Positions 17,349 to 25,357 of a stretch of DNA of 29,666 nt are shown piece by piece. The notes under the pieces are model-generated. The model was given only the letters and a program-made list of their open reading frames with translations, ran no database searches and was not told the DNA's origin. Numbering within the stretch: position 1 is the stretch's first letter; the number at the start of each line of letters is the position of its first letter. Origin of the DNA: Caulobacteraceae bacterium (GTDB taxonomy: Bacteria; Pseudomonadota; Alphaproteobacteria; Caulobacterales; Caulobacteraceae). Both the position numbers and the translations under genes were made by a program. Location: contig CANMXH010000004.1 in the NCBI GenBank assembly GCA_947501315.1, positions 1 to 29,666 of the forward strand, in the 5' to 3' direction.

Positions 17349-18368
17349 TTGACGAACCCTACAATCGTGGAAGTCGCCAAGCTTGCCGGGGTTTCGACAA
17401 CTACAGTCTCAAGATGCCTGAATGCACCGGAGAAAGTGGGCAAGAAGACGCTCGCCAGAGTTCGTCGTGTAATTGAAGATTTAAATTTCAGCCCGAACAT
17501 GCTGGCGCAGAATTTTCGCCGCGGCAAAACAAATATTGTCCTTATCGTCGTCCATGAGATCGGCAGTTGGCTGTTTGCGGAGATACTTGAAGGCATCCGG
17601 TCCGTTCTTGATAGCCGCTATTCCATCGTGCTGACGGAATCGCGACCCGGTGTCGCGGAAGGCAACTCCTTTATCGACATGCTGGTCGCCAAGCAGGTGG
17701 AAGGGGTGATCCTGCTTTGTTCAACGCTCCCATTCAGCAAGAAGCTGATTGAGATCAACAAGTCCAAGCCGCTTCCGATCGTGATCGGGCTTGAGCCGAT
17801 AAGTGACGATCTCAACCAGTTTCCAAGCGTACATATTGACAACTACCAGGCTGCGTTCGACGCTACGGATTACCTTATCCAGACGGGACACAGGGCCATC
17901 CTGTTCGTCTCCGGACCCAGAAACTCCTACGTCACCAGCGATCGGGAACTTGGCTTTCTGGAGGCGATGCGCCTAGCCGGCCTTCCGGTTGATGAAGCCA
18001 GCATCATCCATTCCGATCTGACCTCCAACGGCGGGGTCAATGCCGCCATGGAGATACTGTCCAGACCGCAGATGCCGACGGCCGTATTCTGCGCCAATGA
18101 TGACATGGCGCTGGGCGTCCTGAGTTATGCAGCGAGGCGCGGGTTCAAGGTGCCCGAGGATCTCTCCATCATGGGTTTTGACGATACGCGGTACGCGGCC
18201 ATCGCCAATCCCCCATTGTCCACCGTACTCCAGCCGGCGCGTGAAATCGGCGTCAGCGCTGCCTTGCGGCTACTGCGTGCAATCGACATGCCGGAAGACA
18301 ATGCTGTCAGGGATGAGATCCTGCCACATCGGCTGGTCATTCGCAGTTCCACCCGGCCGATAGGCTGA
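17349..18368 (+). CDS. LacI-family transcriptional regulator 2
   Basis: 339 residues starting at a TTG with AGGA about 8 nt upstream; the protein opens (M)TNPTIVEVAKLAGVSTTTVSRCLN, the LacI helix-turn-helix. The sensor domain is complete, with LIQTGHRAILFVSGP, PTAVFCANDDMALGVL and LSIMGFDDTRYA near the C-terminus. It differs clearly from regulator 1 and is transcribed away from it. Its first third uses AT-rich codons (for example around 17470-17540), unlike the neighbours. It lies at the head of locus 2, whose divergent promoter region carries two palindromes of a different type (21090 and 21179), so it is the best candidate to bind them. Ligand unknown. Confidence 0.9.
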   Translation: MTNPTIVEVAKLAGVSTTTVSRCLNAPEKVGKKTLARVRRVIEDLNFSPNMLAQNFRRGKTNIVLIVVHEIGSWLFAEILEGIRSVLDSRYSIVLTESRPGVAEGNSFIDMLVAKQVEGVILLCSTLPFSKKLIEINKSKPLPIVIGLEPISDDLNQFPSVHIDNYQAAFDATDYLIQTGHRAILFVSGPRNSYVTSDRELGFLEAMRLAGLPVDEASIIHSDLTSNGGVNAAMEILSRPQMPTAVFCANDDMALGVLSYAARRGFKVPEDLSIMGFDDTRYAAIANPPLSTVLQPAREIGVSAALRLLRAIDMPEDNAVRDEILPHRLVIRSSTRPIG

Positions 18369-18400
18369 GGCGGGAAACGAGCCTGCGATTGTCGGGCTGA

Positions 18401-19537
18401 TTACCGCACACCCGGCCGGGACAGCTCAGCGTGTGTCAGCGTTTCATGGAAGATGTTCCAGATGGAGACCCCTTGCGTCCGCACCCGCTCGGCAATCAGC
18501 CGCCGGGTATGGGGAAGCGGCAGGCCCATGCGATTGTGGTAGTGATTGAAGCCAATCTCGAAGGTATCGAGGATGACGCTCGTCGCGACGGGATTTGTGC
18601 AGACACCCTGCATCTCACCGGTGAGAAGCAGGTGGGCGATCAGTTCCATCGCAGCGGTGTATCGCGCGACCTGGCCGGCATAGACGTCGACACCCTGGTT
18701 CCAGGCTATCTCGGCTGCGTGCAGGGCTGATGCCAGACCGAACTGGGCATGGTGGCCGTTGTCGCGGCAGGTTTCCTGGGTAAGTCCGTCCACCCAGAGG
18801 GATGGATGGAACCAGAAGGCGTCGCCTTCTGCCGTGCGAGCTGAGTTGTCCGAGCCGAGATAGAAATAGGCGGTGCTTCTCGAGTCCAGCCTTTGCAGCG
18901 CAAGCCGGAAGGCCGGGCGATCATCATTGAAAACGGCAATGGTCATCAATGCTTCGATCTGGGTCAGATCGACGTTGCCGTTCCATCGGCTGGCGACTTC
19001 GAGCTGAGGATAGAACGCGGTCCGGAACATGGTCTGAAGCGCCGCAATCTGCTGTGGGCTCCATTCCGGATGACCGCGCATGATTTCCGCGGCCTCGCCC
19101 AACAGGCAGCCAACCCATCCGGCATGCAGCTTGTCCTGATCCGTACCGCCGGTGAAGCCTTTGAAGTCCGCCCAGCCGTTGAGAGTCTGAATGGCCCGGC
19201 GGCCGTAGGTCTCCTCGCCGGTCAAGCGCCAGGCCAGCGCGTTCGCATAGGCATTTATGGCGCTCCGCTCGGATGCCCGGACATCGTTAATGTCCAGCGA
19301 ATTGATGTATTCGACAGGCTCCGGTGCCGGGCGTGCAGCGCTCTCGACCTCGCGAAATGCGGCGCTCCAGGGGGTTCTTCCGGCGGATATCTGCGCCTTC
19401 ACGAAGTCCAGATTTTGCGCCGTATGAAGAGCCCCGGGATGGACAAAAAATTCCTGAGCGAAAGCTGTCCCGGAGCACAGACACATCAGCAATGTCAGGC
19501 TTGCCCGCAACAGGCCCATGACAAGGATGACGCGCAT
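18401..19537 (-). CDS. Secreted alginate-lyase-superfamily protein (PF05426-like)
   Basis: 378 residues with a signal peptide (MRVILVMGLLRASLTLLMCLCSGTAFAQ). The mature part is predominantly alpha-helical in wording and carries stretches typical of the alginate lyase superfamily fold: the ASERSAINAYANALAWRLTGE region, LHAGWVGCLLGEAAEI, the conserved WNGNVDLTQIEALMTIAVFNDD and CRDNGHHAQFGLASALHAAEIAWNQGVDVY. Characterised members are polysaccharide lyases acting on uronate polymers, but many proteins with this domain have no tested activity, so the substrate is open. It is the last gene of the minus-strand group GlcG-like, aldo-keto reductase, lyase-like, 36 nt after the reductase. It should act in the periplasm or outside the cell. 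Confidence 0.82.
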   Translation of the reverse strand: MRVILVMGLLRASLTLLMCLCSGTAFAQEFFVHPGALHTAQNLDFVKAQISAGRTPWSAAFREVESAARPAPEPVEYINSLDINDVRASERSAINAYANALAWRLTGEETYGRRAIQTLNGWADFKGFTGGTDQDKLHAGWVGCLLGEAAEIMRGHPEWSPQQIAALQTMFRTAFYPQLEVASRWNGNVDLTQIEALMTIAVFNDDRPAFRLALQRLDSRSTAYFYLGSDNSARTAEGDAFWFHPSLWVDGLTQETCRDNGHHAQFGLASALHAAEIAWNQGVDVYAGQVARYTAAMELIAHLLLTGEMQGVCTNPVATSVILDTFEIGFNHYHNRMGLPLPHTRRLIAERVRTQGVSIWNIFHETLTHAELSRPGVR

Positions 19538-19573
19538 GCTTGGGCTGCCTTTCCGCCAGGCTCCGGGCCGGCC

Positions 19574-20614
19574 CTACAGGTCAGAGGATACGCGCCAGAT
19601 GTTGAGGCCGCCGTCGCAGGCGTAGGTGTCGATTTCCGTTAACTCGTCAGGAGCAAAGGCCAGGTTATCCAGGGCCTTCAGGGTGTCGGCAAGCTGCTCG
19701 ACCGTTCGCGCCCCGACAAGGGCCGAAGTCACCCTTGGATCACGCAGCACCCAGGCAATGGCCATCTGGGCAAGGGTCTGCCCCCTGCCCTCGGCAATGG
19801 CATTCAAGGCGCGAATGCGGGCGATGTTTTCGGGTGTGACGAGCTCCGGGCTGAAGGAACCCTCCCTGGAAGCCCGCGCACCTGAAGGCACGCCATCAAG
19901 ATATTTCCTCGACAGCAAACCCTGCGCGAGGGGAGAGAAGGCGATGCAGCCCACGCCCAGATCCCCCAGTGTTTCCAGCAAACTGTCTTCGATCCAGCGG
20001 TTGAGCAGGGAATAGGACGGCTGATGGATCAGCAATGGAACCTGATGGGACTGCAGGATCTTGGCTGCCTCGGCCGTCAGTTCGGGTGAGTAGGACGAGA
20101 TGCCGACATAGAGCGCCTTGCCCTGTTGATGCAAAGTCGCCAGCGCGCCCATCGTTTCCTCAAGCGGCGTTTCCGCATCGACCCGGTGGGAATAGAAGAT
20201 GTCGACATAGTCCAGACCCATGCGCTTGAGGCTCTGGTCGCACGAGGCGATCAGATATTTGCGCGATCCTCCGACATCGCCGTAGGGGCCCGGCCACATG
20301 TCCCAACCAGCCTTCGTCGATATCACCAGCTCGTCCCGGTGACTCTTGAAGTCTGTCGCCATTACGCGGCCGAAATTTTCCTCCGCCGAGCCGAAGGGAG
20401 GGCCATAATTGTTGGCGAGATCGAAATGGGTGATGCCGTTGTCGAACGCATGGCGCAGGATTGAGCGGCCGGTTTCGAAGACATCGTCGCCGCCGAAATT
20501 CTGCCACAGCCCCAGCGAAATGGCCGGCAACTTCAAGCCACTGCGGCCGCAGCGCCGGTAGGGCATGGAATCGTAGCGGGAAGGCGATGCCGTAAAGGGG
20601 ATGGGGAATACCAT
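19574..20614 (-). CDS. gpr: Aldo/keto reductase of the L-glyceraldehyde-3-phosphate reductase (GpR/YghZ) type
   Basis: 346 residues, matching E. coli GpR (YghZ) along its length: YRRCGRSGLKLPAISLGLWQNFG at the start, ITHFDLANNYGPPFGSAEENFGR with the catalytic Asp and Tyr, STKAGWDMWPGPYG with the catalytic Lys, YVDIFYSHRVD with the catalytic His region, and the NADPH-binding IAFSPLAQGLL plus the late TSALVGARTVEQL. The E. coli enzyme reduces L-glyceraldehyde 3-phosphate and other aldehydes, including methylglyoxal, with NADPH. It is cytoplasmic with no signal. It starts 6 nt after the stop of the GlcG-like gene, so the two are co-transcribed. Within a sugar locus it may reduce a sugar-derived aldehyde or ketose; that is inference. 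Confidence 0.88.
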   Translation of the reverse strand: MVFPIPFTASPSRYDSMPYRRCGRSGLKLPAISLGLWQNFGGDDVFETGRSILRHAFDNGITHFDLANNYGPPFGSAEENFGRVMATDFKSHRDELVISTKAGWDMWPGPYGDVGGSRKYLIASCDQSLKRMGLDYVDIFYSHRVDAETPLEETMGALATLHQQGKALYVGISSYSPELTAEAAKILQSHQVPLLIHQPSYSLLNRWIEDSLLETLGDLGVGCIAFSPLAQGLLSRKYLDGVPSGARASREGSFSPELVTPENIARIRALNAIAEGRGQTLAQMAIAWVLRDPRVTSALVGARTVEQLADTLKALDNLAFAPDELTEIDTYACDGGLNIWRVSSDL

Positions 20615-20620
20615 GGGGGA

Positions 20621-21040
20621 TCAGTCGAGGGATGCGAGAATGGCGGTGACGCCGATCCGGGCGATTTCATAGTCTTCGGCACCACTCAATCCGCTGACGG
20701 CAACCGAGCCTACGCAGACGCCATCATGGAACACCGGCGCCCCGCCCTCCCATCCCAGATATCGTGCATCACCGTGGTAGTGGACATCCCAGCCACCTTC
20801 GGCAGCGGCCTTGCCAAGGTCACCACTGGGCTGACACAGGCGCGAGGACGTAAACACCTTGTTGGTGGCGATCGTTCCGGTCGCCAGCCCGGCACCGTTC
20901 ATCCGCAACAGGCCGATCAATTCGCCATGGCTGTCGGCAACGGCGATGCTGCCGACCTTGTCGCGGGCCTTCAGTTCCGCAATGCAGGCGTCGAGCGCCA
21001 GGCGCGCTTCAACTTCCCCAAGTTCGACCCGTAGATGCAT
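20621..21040 (-). CDS. GlcG/HbpS-family protein
   Basis: 139 residues matching the GlcG/HbpS (PF03928) fold: an N-terminal helix (ARLALDACIAELKARDKVGSIAVADSHGELIG), the central AGLATGTIATNKVFTSSR and the C-terminal GVCVGSVAVSGLSGAEDYEIARIGV, the usual conserved end. AGGAAA 8 nt before the ATG supports the start. Some members bind haem or cobalamin-like ligands; others are linked to glycolate, diol or sugar use without known activity. It is the first gene of the minus-strand operon with the aldo-keto reductase. It is divergent from the GH3 gene, with the palindrome at 21090 only about 50 nt upstream. Confidence 0.82.
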   Translation of the reverse strand: MHLRVELGEVEARLALDACIAELKARDKVGSIAVADSHGELIGLLRMNGAGLATGTIATNKVFTSSRLCQPSGDLGKAAAEGGWDVHYHGDARYLGWEGGAPVFHDGVCVGSVAVSGLSGAEDYEIARIGVTAILASLD

Positions 21041-21089
21041 CCGACGGTTTCCTGACCTTGTCGCTTCCGAGAGGGTCTATCCATAAGAA

Positions 21090-21103
21090 TGGAAACGTTG
21101 TCA
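21090..21103. promoter_or_regulatory. LacI-type operator of a second kind, site 1
   Basis: TGGAAACGTTGTCA, an imperfect 14-bp palindrome around a central CG. It has the same geometry as the locus 1 operators but a different sequence. It lies 50 bp upstream of the GlcG-like gene and on the other side faces the GH3 gene. The second site is 89 bp away, measured centre to centre. Assigned to the regulator at 17349 by proximity. Confidence 0.7.
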
Positions 21104-21178
21104 ATTGCGTCGCCGCTTGGCCGCGCCTTCGGCGAAACGGGAGCTTGCAAAGCAATAAGTCGTATAGGTATCTTCAAA

Positions 21179-21192
21179 TGGCAACGTTACCA
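21179..21192. promoter_or_regulatory. LacI-type operator of a second kind, site 2
   Basis: TGGCAACGTTACCA, nearly perfect palindrome (one mismatched pair), 33 bp before the GH3 start codon at 21226. With the site at 21090 it gives the pattern TGG-AACGTT-CA. Two sites about eight to nine helical turns apart would suit looping or separate control of the two divergent genes. Confidence 0.74.
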
Positions 21193-21225
21193 TTTTTGGG
21201 TCGTTTTTGCTTGGAGAAGTTGGCC

Positions 21226-23727
21226 ATGGGCAGGAAGTTCGCCAGATCGAGCCTCTGGATGTTCACCTTGTCGCTGGGGGTTGCGGCCTCGTTCACGGCA
21301 ACCGATGCCGGAGCCGAGCCGGACCCGGCCGGTGCCACGGTTCATCCGGAGATCTGGCCTGCCGCGAACTCGCCGATCGGCCTCGACCTGGCGGCAGAAG
21401 CCAGGATCACGGAAATGCTCGCGCAGATGAGCATCGAGCAAAAGGTTGGTCAGGTTATCCAGCCGGAATGGAAGACAATCACGCCCGAGGAAGTTACCCA
21501 GTATCACATCGGCTCGATCGAAAACGGCGGCGGCGCAGTACCGGGAGGCAACAAGCATTCTACCGTCCAGGATTGGCTTGACCTGATCGAGCCCTATTAC
21601 CAGGCGTCCGTCGTACCCGGCCAGAATGTCACCATACCCCTGATCTGGGCGTCCGACGCCGTGCACGGGCACAACAACGTCTATGGTGCCACCCTGTTTC
21701 CGCACAACATCGGACTTGGCGCTGCAAATGACCCGGACCTGTTGCGCCGGATCGGGGAAGTGACGGCGGCCGAAATGCGGTCAACCGGCATGGACTGGAC
21801 CTTTGCCCCCACCATTGCTGTCGCCCGTGATGATCGCTGGGGGAGAACCTACGAGAGCTATTCGGAAGACCCGCAAATCGTCTCCGAGTACGCAGCCGCC
21901 ATGGTGGCGGGCATTCAGGGTACCGGAGATGACTTCCTGGGACCCAATCACGTGATCGCCACGGCCAAGCACTTCCTTGGCGACGGGTCGACCGATGGCG
22001 GCAGGGACCAGGGGAACTCAACCGTTTCCGAAGCAGACCTCTCCCGTCTGCACGGCGCGCCCTATGTCGATGCCATCAACACAGGCACCCAGTCTGTCAT
22101 GGCCTCGTTCAACTCCTGGCATGGGGTCAGGATGCACGCCAACGAGGGCTTGCTGACCGATGTCCTCAAGGGCCGGATGGGCTTTGACGGCTTCATCATG
22201 GGCGACTGGCTGGCACACGGCCAGATACCCGGCTGCACGAACTCAAATTGCCCCATCGCGTTCAACGCAGGGCTGGACATTTTCAACCAGCCACAGGACT
22301 GGAAAGCGCTGCACGGCAATCTGGTGGCCCAGGTAACCTCGGGCGAGATCCCGATGAGCCGACTGGATGATGCCGTCCGCCGGATACTTCGGGTCAAGTT
22401 CCGGATGGGCGTGTTTGACGCGGCGTCGCCCGCCAATCGCGCGACCAGTCTCCAGCCGATCGGCACACCGGCACATCGCGCCGTTGCCCGGGAAGCGGTT
22501 CGGAAATCCCTGGTCTTGCTGAAGAACAACGGTGTGCTTCCGATCCGCTCGAACGCGACGGTACTGGTCGCTGGTCGCGGCGCCGACAACATCGCCATGC
22601 AAGCCGGCGGGTGGACCCTGAGCTGGCAGGGCGCTGACAACGGGCCCAACGATTTTCCCGGGGCAACCTCCATTTATGAAGGCCTGAAGGCACAGATAGA
22701 GGCGTCCGGCGGACAGGCGCTTTTCAGCCCGGATGGCACGTCACCCCAGAAGCCGGATGTCGCCATCGTGGTGTTCGGTGAAGCCCCTTATGCCGAGTTC
22801 ATGGGCGACCAGAGCGACGTGGCCCTGCATCACGACAATGTCGAAAGCCTGGAACTGATCCGCAGGCTCAAGGCGCAGGGGATTCCGGTTGTCGCGGTCA
22901 TGATGTCCGGGCGCCCGCTGTACGTGAACCCCCAGATCAATGCCGCCGACGCCTTTGTGGCCGCCTGGTTGCCAGGTTCGGAGGGTGCCGGGATTGCCGA
23001 TGTGCTGCTGGCGCGCCCTGATGGCAAGCCGCAAAATGATTTCCAGGGGCGGCTCAGCTTCTCCTGGCCCCGGCGTCCGGACCAAACCCCGTTGAACGTC
23101 GGTGATGCAGATTACGACCCGCAGTTCGCCTATGGCTTTGGCCTTTCCTACGCCGCCCCGACCGTAACGCCCGCCCTGCAGGAAGTCGCCGATACGACAC
23201 GCTATGGCGAGCGGAACGTCTATTTCACCAACGGACAGGCATGGAACGGCTACAAGTTCTGGCTCGGCGACAGCAATGCGCCACACATGGACTACGTCGG
23301 GACCAGAACGACCCTGTATGGTTCGGCGGGGCTGACGGCAGAACCCCAGGACGACGGTGCCATTCGCCTGACCTGGAACGGCAGGTCCCGGGCATGGGCC
23401 GAGATGGGAGCCGACGCACCGTCGGACATCGCGCGTGAGGCCAATGGGGCCATGCTGCTTTCTGTCAGCATACGCGTCAACCTTGCCCCGACGGGCGATG
23501 TCAGCCTGGGCGTTGGCAGCGCATCCGTCCCGCTCGCGGGCGTGCTGAGAGGCCTCGCGCCTGGAGCCTATGCGACCGTGGCCGTTCCCCTGTCCTGCTT
23601 CTCGGGGCAGAACCTGGCGGCGACGCCCACGATTTTTCACCTGGAAACAAACGGTCAGCTCGACGTCTCCGTTGCTGACATCAGGTTGACCGAAACAAGG
23701 GCGGGTGCCGCGTGTCCTGTCGAATGA
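21226..23727 (+). CDS. Secreted GH3 beta-glucosidase/exo-glucanase (locus 2)
   Basis: 833 residues from the ATG at 21226 (GGAG 9 nt upstream), which opens a signal peptide ending near ATDAGA. The longer frame to 21058 would cover both operators and is rejected. The layout equals that of the GH3 enzyme at 13294-15813: barrel domain with VGQVIQPEWKTIT, ASDAVHGHNN, TAKHFLGDGS and nucleophile Asp327 in FIMGDWLAHGQIPGC; alpha/beta domain with VVFGEAPYAEFMGD; and a C-terminal galactose-binding-like beta domain of the ExoP type. The two are clear paralogs with many shared stretches. Being under a different regulator, it probably serves a related but distinct glucan. Its start region is divergent from the GlcG-like/reductase operon. 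Confidence 0.92.
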   Translation: MGRKFARSSLWMFTLSLGVAASFTATDAGAEPDPAGATVHPEIWPAANSPIGLDLAAEARITEMLAQMSIEQKVGQVIQPEWKTITPEEVTQYHIGSIENGGGAVPGGNKHSTVQDWLDLIEPYYQASVVPGQNVTIPLIWASDAVHGHNNVYGATLFPHNIGLGAANDPDLLRRIGEVTAAEMRSTGMDWTFAPTIAVARDDRWGRTYESYSEDPQIVSEYAAAMVAGIQGTGDDFLGPNHVIATAKHFLGDGSTDGGRDQGNSTVSEADLSRLHGAPYVDAINTGTQSVMASFNSWHGVRMHANEGLLTDVLKGRMGFDGFIMGDWLAHGQIPGCTNSNCPIAFNAGLDIFNQPQDWKALHGNLVAQVTSGEIPMSRLDDAVRRILRVKFRMGVFDAASPANRATSLQPIGTPAHRAVAREAVRKSLVLLKNNGVLPIRSNATVLVAGRGADNIAMQAGGWTLSWQGADNGPNDFPGATSIYEGLKAQIEASGGQALFSPDGTSPQKPDVAIVVFGEAPYAEFMGDQSDVALHHDNVESLELIRRLKAQGIPVVAVMMSGRPLYVNPQINAADAFVAAWLPGSEGAGIADVLLARPDGKPQNDFQGRLSFSWPRRPDQTPLNVGDADYDPQFAYGFGLSYAAPTVTPALQEVADTTRYGERNVYFTNGQAWNGYKFWLGDSNAPHMDYVGTRTTLYGSAGLTAEPQDDGAIRLTWNGRSRAWAEMGADAPSDIAREANGAMLLSVSIRVNLAPTGDVSLGVGSASVPLAGVLRGLAPGAYATVAVPLSCFSGQNLAATPTIFHLETNGQLDVSVADIRLTETRAGAACPVE

Positions 23728-23769
23728 CAACCGCCGACCGTGCGGCCCACCTGCCACGCTATGGGCTAA

Positions 23770-23947
23770 TCCCCGAAGCTCGCGCCCGGCTCTCCACCAC
23801 ACTGGGAAGACCCTGCACCTGTGACGCACATTGCAACGCTTTCAGGTCCGGCCGGCGAGTCAGGCGACCTTACCCATTTGGCCGCCCTGTGCCTCCGCCC
23901 TGGGCAAGCCGAACCGGGCCCCGCCGCCCGCTGGTGTGGCCTTGAAG
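23770..23947 (+). pseudogene. Broken 5' fragment of a DUF3422 gene
   Basis: This stretch repeats the beginning of the DUF3422 gene at 29367. From 23830 to 23947 it matches 29481-29598 at about 98 of 118 bases, giving IATLSGPAGESGD and, further on, GQAEPGPAARWCGLE in one frame. The preceding EARARL part (from 23775) aligns with EAHARPF of the intact copy but lies in another reading frame, so a frameshift separates the two pieces. The match stops abruptly after 23947, just before the TadG-like gene. It is a non-coding relic or a duplication scar. Confidence 0.78.
23830..23947 (+). repeat. Imperfect direct repeat, left copy
   Basis: 118 bp that match 29481-29598 at about 83% in the same orientation, without gaps. 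The two copies bracket about 5.5 kb holding the TadG-like, GH9, sterol-desaturase and IS-relic segment. Confidence 0.85.
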
Positions 23948-23986
23948 AAGGCGGCCAAAAAACCCTTGGCCGCAGACCAGGGGACT

Positions 23987-25243
23987 GTGAAGGGGTCGCT
24001 CGCCAAGCCCAGCGTCTCCCGGTTCTTCAACTCGCTCGGCACGAGGCATCTACCGAGACATGGCCTCTGGTGCCGGATCACCCTTCTGGGGCGAGACCGT
24101 TCCGGAAATGTCGCGATGGTCATAGCGCTTCTTCTGCCGGTTCTGGTGTTGACGACGGGGGGAGCCATTGACCTCGTTCATGCCGAATCGGTGCGATCAG
24201 ACCTCAGGAGCGTCCTCGACAATGCAACGCTCGCTGCCGCGGGCGACGGAGATGATCGACGCGCCGAGGTCCTGATCGGAAGCCACCTCGGCGCGCGTGA
24301 GGACGTCACTTCCTATACAGCCGAGTTCAGCTTCTCGAACAAACAGCGTTCGGTCGTCGGTCAGGCCTCTGCGACCCTGGACGCCCATTTTCTCGGGATA
24401 GTCGGCCTGCCGTCGCTAACGGTCACGGCAGAAGCTGAAGCGGCCATGGGGGATGGTGCCCGACCCTGCATCACTTTGCTGGACCCGACCGCTAGCCAGG
24501 CGTTGCTGGTCAACAGTGGGGCGAAAGTGAGGGCACCCACCTGTGAAATCCATGTCCGCTCCACAGCCTCCCCAGCTGCGATCTTCAACGGGGGCACCAG
24601 ACTGGACGTATCCAGGATCTGCGTGGCGGGCTCCCGAGTGATCAAAAACGGGGGCTGGACAGGCAATGTCGAAACTTCATGCAAGGCCTCCGAGGATCCT
24701 TTCGCAGGCACCCTGCCGACACCTCCGACCAGTGTCTGTACGGACTTCGGGGGCGTGCGTGAGGGCAGGTCCGTGAGCTTCCGGCCGGGCGTCTACTGCG
24801 GAGGAATCAATTTCAACGGTTCGGTCGATGTCGAATTTGAACCCGGGCTCTATGTGATCCGTGGTGGAAACTGGATGGTAAACGGGGGTGATTGGACCGG
24901 GCGCGGCGTCACCTTCTACTTCGAGGACAGCTCTCGAATTCACTTCAACAGTGGAGTTAATGCAAAACTGTCAGCCCCCAAAGATGGCATCTATCGTGAT
25001 ATTCTGTTTTTCGAGAAATCCGGCCTCGGGCGGTCGAATTTCCTTTTCGATGAATCACGCGGAAGCGAGCTTGACGGGATAATGTATCTGCCCAGCCGCG
25101 ACATGACCTACAATTCAGGATCAGACGCACGGGGCGACAGGCTTACGATGGTGTTCAATACACTGATACTCAACGACACTGACTGGAAACTGGAATCGGC
25201 TGACGGCCAAAGGGGCAGTGGTGGGCCAAGGCTGGTTCGATAG
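23987..25243 (+). CDS. TadG-like (Flp pilus assembly-related) protein with a beta-rich C-terminal half
   Basis: About 418 residues from a GTG at 23987 preceded by AGGGG. The open frame extends to 23831, but that part overlaps the DUF3422 relic. After a basic leader, GRDRSGNVAMVIALLLPVLVLTTGGAIDL is the typical TadE/TadG N-terminal membrane anchor, and VRSDLRSVLDNATLAAAG is the following helix. The C-terminal half is rich in NGG, GGNW and FNSG units with short strands (for example VYCGGINFNGSVDVEFEPGLYVIRGGNW), which suggests a repeated beta structure exposed outside. TadG proteins take part in tight-adherence pili, but no other tad genes are in the window, so it stands alone. A surface or adhesion role is possible but unproven. 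The next gene, GH9, follows after 114 bp. Confidence 0.75.
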   Translation: MKGSLAKPSVSRFFNSLGTRHLPRHGLWCRITLLGRDRSGNVAMVIALLLPVLVLTTGGAIDLVHAESVRSDLRSVLDNATLAAAGDGDDRRAEVLIGSHLGAREDVTSYTAEFSFSNKQRSVVGQASATLDAHFLGIVGLPSLTVTAEAEAAMGDGARPCITLLDPTASQALLVNSGAKVRAPTCEIHVRSTASPAAIFNGGTRLDVSRICVAGSRVIKNGGWTGNVETSCKASEDPFAGTLPTPPTSVCTDFGGVREGRSVSFRPGVYCGGINFNGSVDVEFEPGLYVIRGGNWMVNGGDWTGRGVTFYFEDSSRIHFNSGVNAKLSAPKDGIYRDILFFEKSGLGRSNFLFDESRGSELDGIMYLPSRDMTYNSGSDARGDRLTMVFNTLILNDTDWKLESADGQRGSGGPRLVR

Positions 25244-25304
25244 ATGGAGGGCGCTGGCACGTTGGTGCTGCGAGGTTAGCTCCGCCAGACCGGAAACCGC
25301 CCCA

Positions 25305-25342
25305 CCCTGCCCGCCTGGCAGAGACAAGTTCTCGTTGGACTG
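25305..25342 (+). repeat. Intergenic motif with GAGACAAGTT, copy B
   Basis: Same pattern as 17210-17248 (CCCTGCCCGC, CTGGC, GAGACAAGTT, CGTTG, ACTG). It ends 15 nt before the GH9 start codon, so it might be part of the promoter or leader of that gene. Its function is unknown. Confidence 0.55.
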
Positions 25343-25357
25343 AAAGCAACCTCATAG

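Noticed and set aside
21058..21225. N-terminal extension of the second GH3 open frame
   Set aside because: It overlaps both operator palindromes and lacks signal-peptide character; the ATG at 21226 has a ribosome-binding site and opens a proper signal peptide.
22741..23829. 362-codon minus-strand open frame opposite the second GH3 gene
   Set aside because: Shadow of the GH3 coding sequence; its sequence is low-complexity and Arg-rich and resembles no family.
23952..23972. Stem CGGCCAA/TTGGCCG as a terminator after the DUF3422 relic
   Set aside because: Only 7 bp with no following T-run, and it is placed just before the likely start of the TadG-like gene.
25270..25345. Possible integron attC site before GH9 (GTTGGAC end, GCCAG/CTGGC stem)
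   Set aside because: Copy A lacks the matching stem and copy C lacks the GTT core, no integrase is present, and the 'cassettes' would contain genes on both strands.
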